A stretch of DNA of 64,000 bases from Desmodesmus armatus (taxonomy: Eukaryota; Chlorophyta; Chlorophyceae; Sphaeropleales; Scenedesmaceae): assembly GCA_007449985.2 (NCBI GenBank), contig VIIQ02000678.1, forward strand, positions 117,001-181,000, in the 5' to 3' direction. Positions within the stretch are counted from its first letter, which is position 1. Each line of letters opens with the position of its first letter. Shown piece by piece: positions 43,943 to 61,181 of this stretch. The translations under genes and the position numbers were made by a program. The notes beneath the pieces are model-generated. The model saw nothing but the letters and a program-made list of their open reading frames with translations. It did no database searches and had not been told where the DNA came from.

Positions 43943-45025
43943 GTTGGCACAACATCCGCCTGCATCTCCCCCTGGGGCATCGTGGCATCCTGTCAGTCAT
44001 GTGTGGACAATCCTTATGTCCTGTAGTTGCGCAGTCCTGTGTGGTCGGAGTGGCTGGGCTGAGAGCCCTGCAAACACAGCATGGTGTCTGTATGGAGTGT
44101 TGATGTCGAGGACAGTTCCACTGTTGCCACTGTTCAGAAGTTGTATGGCATCCCCCTACATGATACTGTGGATCGTATAAGGACAACATATGAGGATTGC
44201 ATAAGGATACCGAGCATACCATATGGAGTGTTATTGTGGCATGTTGGCTCAGCCTGCTGCTGCTCCTGGCATTGGGTGATGATTGCCAGGGTAAACCATG
44301 TGTGTGTGAGTGTGTGATTGATACTGTGCAGCTAACATCTGCTGCAAAGCAGAGCTGAGGTCTGAAACATGACCTGATGTGTTGATGTGCACGCTTGCAC
44401 AGTCGTGCCGTGCGATGATGTTATGATAGTGTTGTGTTGAGGGCTGTCACATGAAGCTGTGATAGTGTGATGATGAGTCACAGGTTGACAAATGGGCGGT
44501 TACTCACCCTTGTGGATGACCCCTGGGAGCCAGTTCAGCTGTGATGGCGGCAGTGGTGGTGATTGCGATTCGATCACAAGGCTTGCTAGTAGGTGCTGTA
44601 ACATTTGCCAGCATCAATGGATATCTTGAACATGTGTTTGTTGAACGCTTCGCTACTGGATGAGTCACAGGCACATGCATGCAGCTGGTCTTATCAGGCA
44701 GTGTGCTGCACCACTACAGTCACTCTCAATACTCCTGCACCTACTGAAATCACTTTTCAGTCTCTCAGTCAACCAAACATCACAAACAACCCTTCCTTTG
44801 TCCTTTCATGCGTGGAGATTTTGGCGCAGTGTTGGTTAGCAGCACACATTGAGCTGCACCTCACTTCCAGCAAGCGGATTGCAGAGAGATTCACACCCAT
44901 GCAACAGTGGACAAGATATCAGGTGTCACCCAGTGCCTTCTTTGACAAAAAATGAAATGAATGGGTGACGATGACTGATTGGTGCTGACAAAGCAAGCTA
45001 TCACGAAGCCAGGGTACTGACTCTT
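43943..45025. other. Intergenic, about 1.1 kb
   Basis: Between convergent genes. A TGTAA near 44594 could end the Cys-rich gene, but it is far downstream. No gene recognised. Confidence 0.45.
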
Positions 45026-45030
45026 ACAAT
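45026..45030 (-). terminator. Candidate poly(A) signal (TGTAA on the minus strand) of the dehydrogenase gene
   Basis: TTACA on the plus strand, about 570 nt after the stop. The implied 3' UTR would contain the copies of the last exon end. Confidence 0.35.
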
Positions 45031-45298
45031 CACACTACAAACTTTGCCTGAGCAGTCTTGACAACACTGTTGCAACAAACACACTGCTGCAGCATGAATG
45101 ACAACGCAAGAAGCCTTTGCGTGCCTTGTTTGGTGCAACAACGCAGACAAAACCAAAGTCTCCCCCTCGGCCCTTCACACAAACCCCCAAGCCTGGCAGG
45201 ATCCTGCTCGAACGGGGCCAAACCTCAAACCACCCAACAACAAACAGCGATGCTCAACACATCCCTGCAACAACTGTGTACCAGTATGCAACACAGGA

Positions 45299-45480
45299 CT
45301 TCACATGTGGATGGGCTTGTGAACTGTCGCCAGCGCTGCTTCCTTGCATGCTTCGCTGAGGGTTTGGGGGCCGTGGCAGGCGCAGGCAACGCAACCATGA
45401 CGCTCGACACATCCCAGCACCACCTGCCAGTGCACACAAACTGCCAGTGCGCCCTTCACATGTGGATGGGCTTGTCTATA
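45299..45480 (-). repeat. Decayed copies of the last dehydrogenase exon in its 3' flank
   Basis: The stretch 45300-45395, read on the minus strand, gives CHGPQTLSEACKEAALATVH followed by KPIHM and a stop, a copy of the true C terminus [25 protein letters not shown] at 45601-45665. A shorter third copy (CCCTTCACATGTGGATGGGC on the plus strand) lies at about 45453-45475. The spacer with CAACACATCCCAGCACCA is also repeated. Confidence 0.9.
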
Positions 45481-45600
45481 GATGCTGCTGGATGAGGGAA
45501 TGGAGGAGCAGTCCCTCACTCCTTTCACAACACAGCCCTTCGCCAGCTGCCTCAACACATCCCAGCACCAACTGACAGTTGTCAACACACCAACAGCCCT

Positions 45601-51660
<6,060 letters not shown>

Positions 51661-51945
51661 CCTGTGCTGCTGGAGATTGTATCTGCACAAGATCTGAACA
51701 GCTACAATCTCCGATAGCACCGATCCCGAGAAGTACGGCTCAGGGAGCTGCTTGTAACAACATAAGCTGATTGTGGGCCGTTCATGGAAGCCCTAGCTGA
51801 GCCCGCCTGCTGCAGTTGTCAACGAGAATGTTGCTTTTTTAAGGCCATACTCCAAAGTCCCCTCCTGTTTGCCAAAATGTCTTGGTGATGTAGTGTGGGG
51901 GTGCTGTGTTTTCTCCTCCACGCACCTCCCCCTTCCGCGGGTACC

Positions 51946-51976
<31 letters not shown>

Positions 51977-52039
51977 ACCCGGGATACCTGCCCCCCCCCT
52001 CACCACCACCACCACCACCACCACGGCAACATTGGTTCC
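51661..52039. promoter_or_regulatory. Divergent intergenic region, dehydrogenase / P450
   Basis: The 379 bp between outward-facing starts include a C-run followed by CA repeats (51946-51980) and (CCA)n just before the P450 ATG, presumably in its 5' UTR. No TATA box recognised. Confidence 0.45.
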
Positions 52040-55000
52040 ATGTTGCTTTGGGTGGTCACAGCAGTGCTGCTGTTAATGGGCTGGCTGTACGCCAGCACAC
52101 TCAACAGGAGGCGCAGCAGCATTCCAGTAGTGCCGGGCCTGCCCTTACTGGGCAACACCATTGCCTTGGGCAAGGGGGGCTTGGCTTTCATCACACAATG
52201 CCGGCAGCAGGTGAGAAAGAAGCACAACCCCCATTGCAGTTGCAGCAAGATATTTGACCCATCCTTTGTATGTGCGCAAGCCTCAATGTTGCTGCATGGT
52301 ACATGTACCGGCCAGCCTGTGTGTTTGTCTGCTGCTCCTGCTCCTGTGGGGTAGTTCCACCGCAATCCTCCGCATCGCAGTTGCAGCAGCTGAGGGGCTT
52401 CAACCTGTGCCGAGGAAATGTCATTGCCCTTGCTGTTGTGCAAAGGAAATTCCATTCCCCTTGCTCTTGCGCAAGCCTTGGCATGGCAGCAAATTCATCA
52501 TTTCATCATCATCATTGGTTCGTTACATTGAGGCCTTGAAAGGCCCAGCCAAACTCATGCAGGCACAGGGAAACAATCCATGTCGCTCCAATGCAACATA
52601 CATACCAGGGTACTACCTTACTAGTAGTAAGGGGCCCTTACTACCCCTGATACATACATGATACATACATACACCCCACAGCCTGTGTGTATCTCCTGCT
52701 GCTCCTGCTCCTGTGATTGTCACTGCTGTTGGTGCTACACTGCACAGTACGGTGACGTGTTCTGCCTGCGGCTGCTGGGTCAGCGCATGGTGTTTGTGTT
52801 TGACCCGGCCATGCTCACTCTTTTCTTCAAGGCGCCAGAAAGCAGCATCAGCTTCAAGTGAGTGCTGCATGTGCCGGCACTGTCTGACACTCGCAGCAGG
52901 GTGTTCCATTTGAAAAAGGTTGACAGACATCATAATAGTTGACAGACAGCAGTGTTGTTGACAGACAGCAAGGATTGCACACATGGACCAACTACACAAA
53001 CTGTCTGACAGAAGGGTACATCGTCTCAAGTGGTTTGTCTGCAAGCCTGTTGCTTCCTGATCACCGCGCGCTGAGGGTGTGCATACTGGGCACAGCAAAT
53101 ATGCAGGTTCACGTCATGTGCAGTGTTTGTATATAACAAGAATATATTTAGAAATTTCAAAAATACACAGAAAATAAATAGCGTCACAAAACAGATATCA
53201 CAATGAAAAGACCAATAAGATAATGAAACGTATTACTAAAAATGTTTCAATGAATCATGCTGTTGTGCTGGTGCTGCAGGCCTGCAGTGGAGCAGTTCAC
53301 CCAGCGCATTTACGGGCTTCCCTCAAAGGAGTTTTTTGCCCACCATGAGGCCCTGCTGGCCACACTGCGGCAGCTGCTGGTGCCAGCACAGCTGCAGGAC
53401 ATGGGGCAGGCGCTGCTGGGGTACGCTCAGCCACAGCTGCAGCAGTGGAGGGAGCAAGGCAAGGTGCGTGGGTGGGTGGGTGGGAGGTCAGGTGGGGTAT
53501 ACACAGCCACAGCTGCAGCAGTGGAGGCAGCAAGGCAAGGTGCGTGGGTGCTGGTGGTGGGGTGTGTGTGGTGGGGGAGGGGGGTTGTAGAGCCACAGCT
53601 GCAGCTGCAGTAACCGGGGTTTTGGCATCCCCATGGCAGCAGGGCAGACATAGCCACAACAGCTGGGTATGTACGTGGCAGCAGCTGGGGTGTGCACAAC
53701 CACAGCTGTGGTAGCTGCTGGTGCCAGCACAGCTGCAGGACATGGGCCGGGCGCTGCTGGGGTACGCGCAGCCACAGCTGCAGCAGTGGAGGGAGCAAGG
53801 CAAGGTGCGGGTTGGCATGTTTGCTGTGGCAGAGCCTCTTGGTTAGAGTGCCAACACCCAATGTCATCACAGGGCTGCTGCAGTCACCATTATCGTCCAA
53901 TATAAAACTAGATAAATAAATAAATAAGTAAATAATAAACTAAATAAATAATCAAATAAAAGTTATAAACGCCTCCAGCACGCAGGGTTGATGTACGACA
54001 TGACATGATCAGCAGTCGCATGTCGGGCATGGCTGTTGGGCAGCGTAATGGGTGTATCACCCCCAGACTCTACTGGGCTGCTGGCTGCTGCTGTTTGTAG
54101 GTCGATCTGTGGCCTGCTTGCCAGAGCCTTGTGTTTAGTGCAGCTGGACAGGTGCGTCACGGTGGGTAGAGAACAACGAGCGGATGTGAGTTGTGTCCCA
54201 ATGTGCCATGTTGCAGCAAGCGGTGCATTGCGCCAATCTGCACGCAACACCAAAGCATGTCGCCTGCTGAGTGGCGGCACGGTCATTGGGGGGACTTTAG
54301 CTGTGTTGAGAGCCGTTAGCTGGCTTGCAGCAAAGTAAGCCCAGCGGGTAAGGCGGTGTTAATCGCTTGTTCATCTGCTGCTGATGTCAAGCGTCGCCGT
54401 GACAGCAGGCATCTCCAACAGCTCAGCCTCATGCAGCACAGTGATGTGCTGTGCCGTGCTGTCAACCTGCCGTAGGTCCTGTTTGGTCCCGCATTCTTCA
54501 AGCGCCATGGGCTGCAAGCTGTGCAGGCGGCCTTCCTGGATTTTGAAGGACAGTTTGAGGTCAGCACCCAGCACAAAGCTGAAGCTATGCACTTCTTGAA
54601 CGTCATCTTATTGGGTACCTGGCGGTGCCTGTTATGTATCGCAACATTTGTGTTATTATTATGTATCGTAGTAATTCTTTTGTTGGGCCAGTTTGAGGTC
54701 AGCACCAGCCAGCTGGGCAGGTGATTGGGCGCACATGCTAGCTTGATAGTGATGGCATGATTACTAGTGGCAACGATGGGCTGCCTTGCAGGGCAACAAG
54801 GTGGTGCCTGCTAGGCACAGGTGCAGTTGGCCTGTGTGGCCTGGGTGCCTGTTGCGGGTAGTCCTTGCATGGAAGGGTAGGGTGCTGTAACGGGACGTAG
54901 TGGACGCGTGAATGTTTGCGATGGAAAAGGGAAGTTAGGATATGTGTTGGAGCTGAAGCTTCTGGGCTTGGGTAACTAGGTTACCAAACCATTCCCGTTA

Positions 55001-55235
55001 CAGGTGCATAGGCACCTGGGGTTACGGTGGGGACGTGGCCACCACTATCAGGTCACTCACGGCCCTCTCCTCAACTACCGCTAAATGCCTGGCATTTTAG
55101 CGTCATCTCTCTCTGCATGGAAGGGTTCCCCTGACAGAAGCAAGCCCACCGAAGGAAGCATTTCAGGTGTACGTATCCCGGGACAATTAATGTTCTGGCA
55201 CACAACTCATCACCCGGCAGCCTGCACTTACCCGG

Positions 55236-55286
<51 letters not shown>

Positions 55287-58200
55287 ATGTGGTTACACAC
55301 GGCTTGCGTGCATGTGTGTTGCAGATTGCTGCTTCCCCTGTACCACACCTGCTTCTGCCCAAGTTCAGGCGCTCACGGAGAGCACTGCTGTCCATGCTGT
55401 CCGCTTCCCTGGATGCTGGGGATTTCGAGGGGACGGTGGTGGTGCAGCTGCTGCAAGGGTAAGCACCAGCACCAGCACCAGCATTCTGTGTCTGGTATGT
55501 CTGCAGTGTCTGCTGCCTTGTGTTGGCTCAAATCAGGCACGTCCATCAATCATGGCAGTGCCGTAATGATGACAAGTCAAAGTTTTGCAGTATATTGACC
55601 TCTTGCATGTTGCAAAACAGCGCGCCCGTTTTACTGGGAATCCAAGGATGCCCTCATTCAACAGACTCATTCCAGGCAGGGTGAATGATGCTCCCAGGGC
55701 AAGAGCAGATTGCTAGCCGCTCTGGCACCAAGGTTTGGCAAAGCCCCTAGTGAGACACGTGCTTGTGGTGTGGCGTGCAGGTGTGGACTGCCTGAGCGCT
55801 TGCGGCCCAACCTACTACTGGCCGTGCTGTGGGCCTCTCAGGTGGGTGTCTTCTCTTTGGGTTTAGGGTTTGGGGTTCAATGGCATTCCTACCAGCTGGC
55901 CACACACACAACATCAGGCGCACGCAACAAGTTGGGTGTCTTTAAGTGGCAGCCTTGCTTGTTGTGCTTTGGAGCCGGCGCCGCCCATGGCTTTACCTAC
56001 ATGTATGGTGCAGTATGTAGAGGTTATACAACTCTCAGCAGCGGACGAGAGTGGCTTAGCGAGAAATACCAGCACTCTGACGAGAACCGGCGGAGACATC
56101 CGAGCCAAGCGAGGATGTCGGAGCAGGTTCGAGTCAGAGGGCTGGTATTTCGAGCGCCACGCGAGTCGCGCTGAGAGTTGCATTACCTACTTATGCCATC
56201 GGCAGCGTTTTCCCACATTTTCAACCTCACCACATCTCATTTTCACCCTCATTAACCACATTTCCCTCATAGTGCATTATGCAAACCTCATAGTGCGTTT
56301 TCTTTACCTCAAGATAGCCACAAGTACCCTCATTACCCTCATAGTGCGTTATGCAAACCTCACAGTGCAAACATTTGAAAAAATAACAGATTTGTAACAG
56401 GCAGCCCCCTCATCCCCCACATTACCCTCATCTCCCTCATCCCCCACATCTCCCTCATCCCCCACATCCCCCACATCTCCCTCATCCCCCACACCCCCCT
56501 CATCCCCCACATCCCCCTCATCCCCCACATCACCCTCATCCCCCACATCACCCTCATCCCCCTCATCCCCCACATCCCCCTCATCCCCCACATCCCCCTC
56601 ATCCCCCACATCTCCCTCATCCCCCACATCTCCCTCATCCCCCACATCCCCCTCATCCCCCACATCTCCCTCATCCCCCACATCACCCTCATCCCCCACA
56701 TCACCCTCATCCCCTACAGCCTCCCTCATTTCCCACTTTGTGCTATTATGACCGGCCGTGGCATGCCTGCAGACTGATGTGGGTAGAGCACTGGCTGCAT
56801 ACCTGCCATGCAAGCAGCGCTGGCTGCTGCCATGATCTGCAGGTGAGGGTGCAGCATGGGGCCTCCTGCAACCATCTGCTGCTGCATGCCGCTTGCAACT
56901 GGAGCATGAGGTTCAGACCCCGCCTGCTGCTGCTGCTCATGGTGGGCAAAGGAATGTGGCAGCTGCATGGCACCTGCTGGGGCGGCCATCAGGGCGGAGC
57001 TCTGCATGGTGCTGCTGCTGAGGCCCACGTTGTGCTGCTGCTGCTGCTGCTGCTGCTGGAAGTGCTGCTGCTGCTGGGGGGGGGGGGGGGGCTGGTACTG
57101 GGGCTGCTGCATGTGCACGGGTCTCCCTCATTTTGCTCAACCCCACATCTCCCTCATTCCGAATGAGGGGAGTCCCCTCAATCCCCACACCTCCCTCACT
57201 TCTCTCACCCTCCACATCTGCCACATCTCCCTCACCCTCCTCATCTCCCTCACCCCCTTGCTGCCCTCATCAGCCCCCTCGCTTTGCTCAATCCCCTCGC
57301 TTCCCTCCACCCCCTCATTACCGTCTTTCCCTTCGACCCCCTCGGTCGCCTAATTGCAACTTGCCCCCTTCCCTCAACCCCCTCACTGCCCCCCTGCCGT
57401 CCTTTTACACACCTCCCCACTGCCCTCCTTTTACCAACCCAAAGTCCTTCTATCCCTCGACCCCCTCAGTCCGCACTTCTCCTCCTCTTCACACCTTGTC
57501 CTTGCACTGCACAACAACTTGTTGAAGAATTAGTGCTTGAGGAGTTGGGGGAGATATGGGGTTTGAGGGAGTGTGGGGGGTGAGAGAGATGTGGGAGGTG
57601 AGGGAGATGTGGGGGATGAGGGAGATGTGGGGGATGAGGGAGATGTGGGGCATGAGGGAGATGTGGGGGATGAGGGGAATGTGGGGGATGAGGGGGATGA
57701 GGGGGATGTGGGGCATGAGGGGGATGTGGGGGATGAGGGGGATGTGGGGGATGAGGGGGTGTGGGGGATGAGGGAGATGTGGGGGATGAGGGAGATGTGG
57801 GGCATGAGGGAGATGAGGCAGATGTTGGGGATGAGGGAGATGTGGCCACATGGGGGATGAGGGAGATGTGGGGGATGAGGGAGATGTGGGGGATGTGGGA
57901 GATGTGGGGGATGAGGCAGATGTGGGGGATGAGGGAGATGAGGGGGATGAGGGAGATGTGGGGGATGAGGGAGATGAGGGGGATGTGGGGGATGAGGGAG
58001 ATGTGGGGGATGAGGGGTATGAGGGAGATGTGGGGCATGAGGGAGATGAGGCAGATGTGGGGGATGAGGGAGATGAGGGAAATGCTGCTAAGTTTGTTCA
58101 TAGTAGTTTTGCAAATAATACCCGCACTATGAACTATGAGAAAATTGCACAGAAAACGTTGATGATGGTATAAGCGCGTGGAGCAAGACTGTGCCGTGCT

Positions 58201-61181
58201 GTGCTATGATGTGCCCGTGCTGTGCCTTGTTATGCTGAACAGGCCAACTCTATGCCTGCCATGTTCTGGTCCCTAGCTTTGCTGCTGCTGCCAGAGCATG
58301 CGGCAGCTAAGGACAGAGTGCTGCAAGAGCTTCAAGCAGCCGCCACCAATATACGGCAGCAACAACAACAGCAGCAGCAGCAGCAGCAGCAGCCTGTGGT
58401 GCAGCAGCTGCAGCACCCGCAGGGGGTGTCACAACCACCCTGCAGCAGCAGCAGCAGCAGCGGTTTGGATGATGCGACGCTTGCTGCGATGCTTCAGCTG
58501 GCTCTTGACAAGCGCAGTTGGGTGTCGCGCTGCGTAGCGGAGGCGATACGGCTACGGCTGCATAGCATTGCAGGTGTGGCGGGCGGGGAGTAAGACGGGT
58601 GCACGCTTCGTTAGCTGCACTGGGCACGAGTGATGGAGGAGTGTCGTGCGCTGTGTACAGCAGTGGTAGCCAAAGCTGTGTATCAAGCTGCCAGCACAGA
58701 TGCGACGAAGTGAGGAGTGGGAGGGGTGCAGGGGGTGCCGTTGCTGCTTGATCTCCAGCTGCATTGTGTATGCGTGATGATATAGTGTCATGCGCTGTGT
58801 ACAGTAGTGCATGCCAAACCTGTAAATCAAGCTGCCAGCACAGATGCGACGAAGTGAGGAGTGGGAGGGGTGCAGGGGGTGCCGTTGCTGCTGGTTCTCC
58901 AGCTGCATTGGGCATGCGTAATGAAGTGGTGGCGGGCGCTATGCACAGCAGTGCATGCCAAACCTGTAAATCAAGCTGCCAGCACAGATGTGATAAAGGG
59001 GGAGCAGGAGGGGTGCAGTGGGTGCAGCTTCTGCATCGTGTAGTTGCGTGGTGCATGGTTGATGAAGGGATGGCAGTGGGTGCGGCTGCCGCGTTGTGTG
59101 GTTGCGTTCTGCATGGGTGATGAAGTATTGGTGAGACCTTGATGCACAGCAGTGCATGTCAAGGCCAGTACAAGTGCCAGCTTGGCTGCCGGCCTGCATT
59201 GCCGGGCTGTTCTGGTCTGTTTTGATCGGTCCGTGCCGTGCCCAGATAGCGTGGTGTATCTTCCGGCACTGTACAAAACCCAAATGCTGTAACTGGTGCC
59301 CATGTGGCAACAGCATCTGCAATCTTATGCTGTTCGGTACCACATCATTTGCACAACACATAATCCTTGACTACATGACCATTGAAGGGTCCCAGGGGGG
59401 GGATACATATGACTGTGGCACTGTTGGGGTGACAGCACCGACAGCACCGGCAGCTTTCTGCTGATCGGCACCCACATCATATCAACAGCACATGACTGTG
59501 GCACTGCTGCACCTGCTTCACCTTCGTCACAGGCAGTGTGCAGGACACAGCTGACCATCGTGCACTGCCTTGCACCTGATGACTCCTTGTGATAGTATGT
59601 CCATGTGCTGTTCGTTTTTCTGCATGATGCTGCAGTCCGTTTTGTGTCAGACGACAACCTGGTGTTGCCCACAACACAGCCCAGCTCTGACAGGCACAGC
59701 AGCAGCGCAGATGCAGGGCATGCCTCGCATGATGGCAGCAGCAAGGCCGGCAAAAGCAATGGCCAGTCGGGCCATCCTGGCCTGTATGTTCCCAAGGGTA
59801 GCATCCTGTGCATCTGCCCCATCGAGAGTCACCATGACCCCGCCCTGTACCCTGATCAACCCTGGGCGTTCAAACCAGACAGGTGGGCTGCATGCCTGGT
59901 ATTGCGGAGGGTTCAGTTGCATACTTGGGGGCGAGATTTGTGTTTTGGTGCTCAGATGCACTCTGTCACAGTGTTGAATTGTTGGGTAGGATCCTTCAAT
60001 TTTGTACAATTTTGATTCTTGATGGAGGCTGTTCTGCTCACCTCTGCTGCTAGCAGGCCTCAGTGGCTGGCCATAGTTGCCTGTTTTGCTGAGTAATAGA
60101 GCCAAGTACAGCTGTGCAAGGGGTGAAACATGTGTCATCAAAAAACCATGTGTCATGTCTGTGCAGGGAGCCCATCCAGGGTTTGGCCCCAGGGACGGTG
60201 GTGCCAGGTGTTGCAGGCATGGGCTTTGGAGGCGGATTCTGGAGGTAGGGGGCGTGCGGCCAGGCCACACCCACATGTTTGATCATCCTGTTAGACCTGT
60301 CTGTGTGTGGGACTGGCATGTACTCTCTCTGTTTAACACACCATCAGCAATGGGGGCCCCCGTGAGGCCCCACTATGTAACTACCAGCGGCAGCCTCGGT
60401 CAGTCCGCGGGCAGGGGTGGGGTTTAGCCCAAGCCCAACTGAGCAAAGTTGGGAAGGAGGGGGTTGCAGTATTGAGGCATCTGCACAGTCCCCAAGCCGT
60501 GATTGATCCATTGCTCCTTTGATGCAAGTTACCAGGGGTCCATTGTTTTGACTCTGCATGCCTTCTGTAGTTTAGATTCTGCAAGTTCTGCACACTAAGG
60601 CACCGGCGTTTGCACTGCTGCTCGTGTGTACCCTGCCGTCGTGGTGGACGCCCATGCACGTACATGTACATGCACGCATCCATGGCTCTGCCAGATGCCC
60701 CGGGAGGTTTTTCGCCGAGATGGAGTTGGCCCTGATGCTTCAGCTGATCCTGCTGCAGCTCAGCCTGACTCCTACCCCACAGCAGCAGCAGCAGCAGCAG
60801 CAACACCAGCTAGCGGCAAAGTCGGCGGCGCAGGGGCACGGGACACAGCAGCGGCGAGAGGAGCAGGAGCAGGAGCGGGGGACACAAACGTGCGGGCACT
60901 CCGCTCAGCCCAGGCCGTGCGGGTGGTTGCAGCACATGGCTGTGTTTGGGCTGGGAGGCTGGGGTGGCAGCAGCAAGCAGCAGCAGCAGTGGTGGTCGAG
61001 TGGCGTGTCTGCTGCAGGTGGTGATGTTGCTTCGAATGTCAGGCTCCCGTACAGCGACCTGCGTCGGCTGGTGGGGTTTAAGGTCCCCTCAGAACCCTGG
61101 TGGGTGGCAGTTGACTCTCGTCAACCGCCCGACATGCCAGGTTGCGGCCGAGGTGCAGCGGGCACTGGGGCAGAAAGCTGA
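52040..61181 (+). CDS. Cytochrome P450, microsomal type (11 exons)
   Basis: Exons 52040..52210, 52748..52857, 53280..53463, 54101..54151, 54476..54559, 55325..55458, 55781..55841, 58243..58573, 59636..59882, 60167..60244 and 60695..61181 are in phase, giving 645 residues. The start encodes a membrane anchor (LLWVVTAVLLLMGWLYAS) and a hinge VVPGLPLLGN. Landmarks are YGDVFCLRLLGQRMVFVF (exon 2), VLFGPAFFKRHG (exon 5), an I-helix variant ANSMPAMFW (exon 8), EAIRLR (the ExxR motif, exon 8), PDR (exon 9) and the heme-binding GFGGGFWRCPGRFF spanning exons 10-11, with the Cys ligand in exon 11. It would be an ER monooxygenase needing a P450 reductase. The FFKAPESSISFKPAVEQFTQ block and C-terminal LRRLVGFKVP recall the CYP7/CYP8/CYP39 and CYP51-like clades, but the substrate cannot be read off. 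It is longer than usual (about 500) through Gln/Ser/Gly-rich inserts in exons 8, 9 and 11. Intron 7 (2.4 kb) hosts a foldback-like element. Confidence 0.93.
53125..53262. other. AT-rich patch in P450 intron 2
   Basis: About 138 bp of very A-rich sequence (GTATATAACAAGAATATATT onward) in an otherwise GC-rich intron, just before the exon 3 acceptor. Its origin cannot be told from sequence alone. Confidence 0.7.
53504..53812 (+). repeat. Copies of the exon 3 donor edge, including a complete in-frame cassette, in P450 intron 3
   Basis: The exon 3 end CCACAGCTGCAGCAGTGGAG...GGCAAG/gtgcg (53431-53470) recurs at 53507-53544. A longer copy at 53715-53804 starts after a TAG acceptor (GTGGTAG/CTGCTGGTGCC), is exactly 90 nt with no stop, encodes LLVPAQLQDMGRALLGYAQP and the following QLQQWREQGK, and ends at a GTGCGG donor. 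Confidence 0.92.
53896..53968. repeat. AT-rich (TAAA)n patch in P450 intron 3
   Basis: Degenerate ATAAATAAATAAATAAGTAA repeats, about 70 bp, unlike the surrounding base composition. Confidence 0.85.
54540..54726 (+). repeat. Short copy of the exon 5 donor edge in P450 intron 5
   Basis: GGACAGTTTGAG/gtcagcaccca at the end of exon 5 (54548-54570) is echoed at 54685-54708 by GGCCAGTTTGAGGTCAGCACC. Confidence 0.7.
55236..55286 (+). repeat. (CTG)n near the exon 6 acceptor of the P450 gene
   Basis: About 16 CTG units end 38 nt before the acceptor TTGCAG at 55324. Confidence 0.9.
56029..56180. mobile_element. 152-bp near-perfect hairpin (MITE-like) in P450 intron 7
   Basis: CAACTCTCAGC (56029-56039) pairs with GCTGAGAGTTG (56170-56180). 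Farther in, GAAATACCAGC pairs with GCTGGTATTTC, and GAACC...GACATCC with GGATGTC...GGTTC, leaving a loop of about 11 nt. Almost the whole length can fold on itself. No open frame and no convincing target-site duplication. Confidence 0.8.
56403..56735 (+). repeat. 18-bp minisatellite, left arm
   Basis: Around 18 units of CCCTCATCCCCCACATCW with length variants. Read on the minus strand it encodes the open repeat GDEGDV, a by-product of the 18-bp period. Confidence 0.95.
56726..57118 (-). pseudogene. Exon-like Gln/His/Pro/Met-rich coding fragment inside the foldback element
   Basis: A 130-codon open stretch on the minus strand: MQQPQYQPPPPPQQQQHFQQ, a (CAG)8 run, SSTMQSSALMAAPAGAMQLP, then MVAGGPMLHPHLQIMAAASA and VLYPHQSAGMPRPVIIAQSG. 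The composition is that of a low-complexity regulatory or RNA-binding protein exon, not of the flanking minisatellite. The upstream TGCACATGCAG could be an acceptor. I see no further exons, so I read it as a captured gene fragment. Source gene unknown. Confidence 0.45.
57555..58082 (+). repeat. 18-bp minisatellite, right arm (inverted)
   Basis: About 28 units of GGGGGATGAGGGAGATGT with 6- and 12-bp length variants, the reverse complement of the left array. Confidence 0.95.
58645..59165 (+). repeat. About 145-bp tandem repeat in P450 intron 8
   Basis: Units begin near 58649 (GCGCTGTGTACAGCAGTGGT), 58791 (GCGCTGTGTACAGTAGTGCA) and 58938 (GCGCTATGCACAGCAGTGCA), with a partial fourth near 59140. 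Shared interior: AAGCTGCCAGCACAGATGYG and GAGTGGGAGGGGTGCAG. Confidence 0.9.

Larger units (their letters stand above)
56190..58174. mobile_element. Foldback-type element with inverted minisatellite arms, in P450 intron 7
   Basis: The outer ends are inverted: CTTATGCCATCGGCAGCGTT (then TTC) from 56190, and on the other strand CTTATACCATCATCAACGTT (then TTC) ending at 58174. Inside, the left arm is a tandem array of CCCTCATCCCCCACATCT-type 18-mers; the right arm is the same array in reverse complement (GATGTGGGGGATGAGGGA). Between them are an exon-like coding fragment (56726-57118) and a pyrimidine-rich stretch. Long terminal inverted repeats built of short tandem units are the hallmark of foldback elements. 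Confidence 0.75.

Noticed and set aside
56349..56813. Long open frame with GDEGDV repeats (and similar frames at 57573-58173)
   Set aside because: The 18-bp minisatellite is a multiple of three and lacks stops in several frames on both strands; the frames are a by-product of the repeat, inside an intron.
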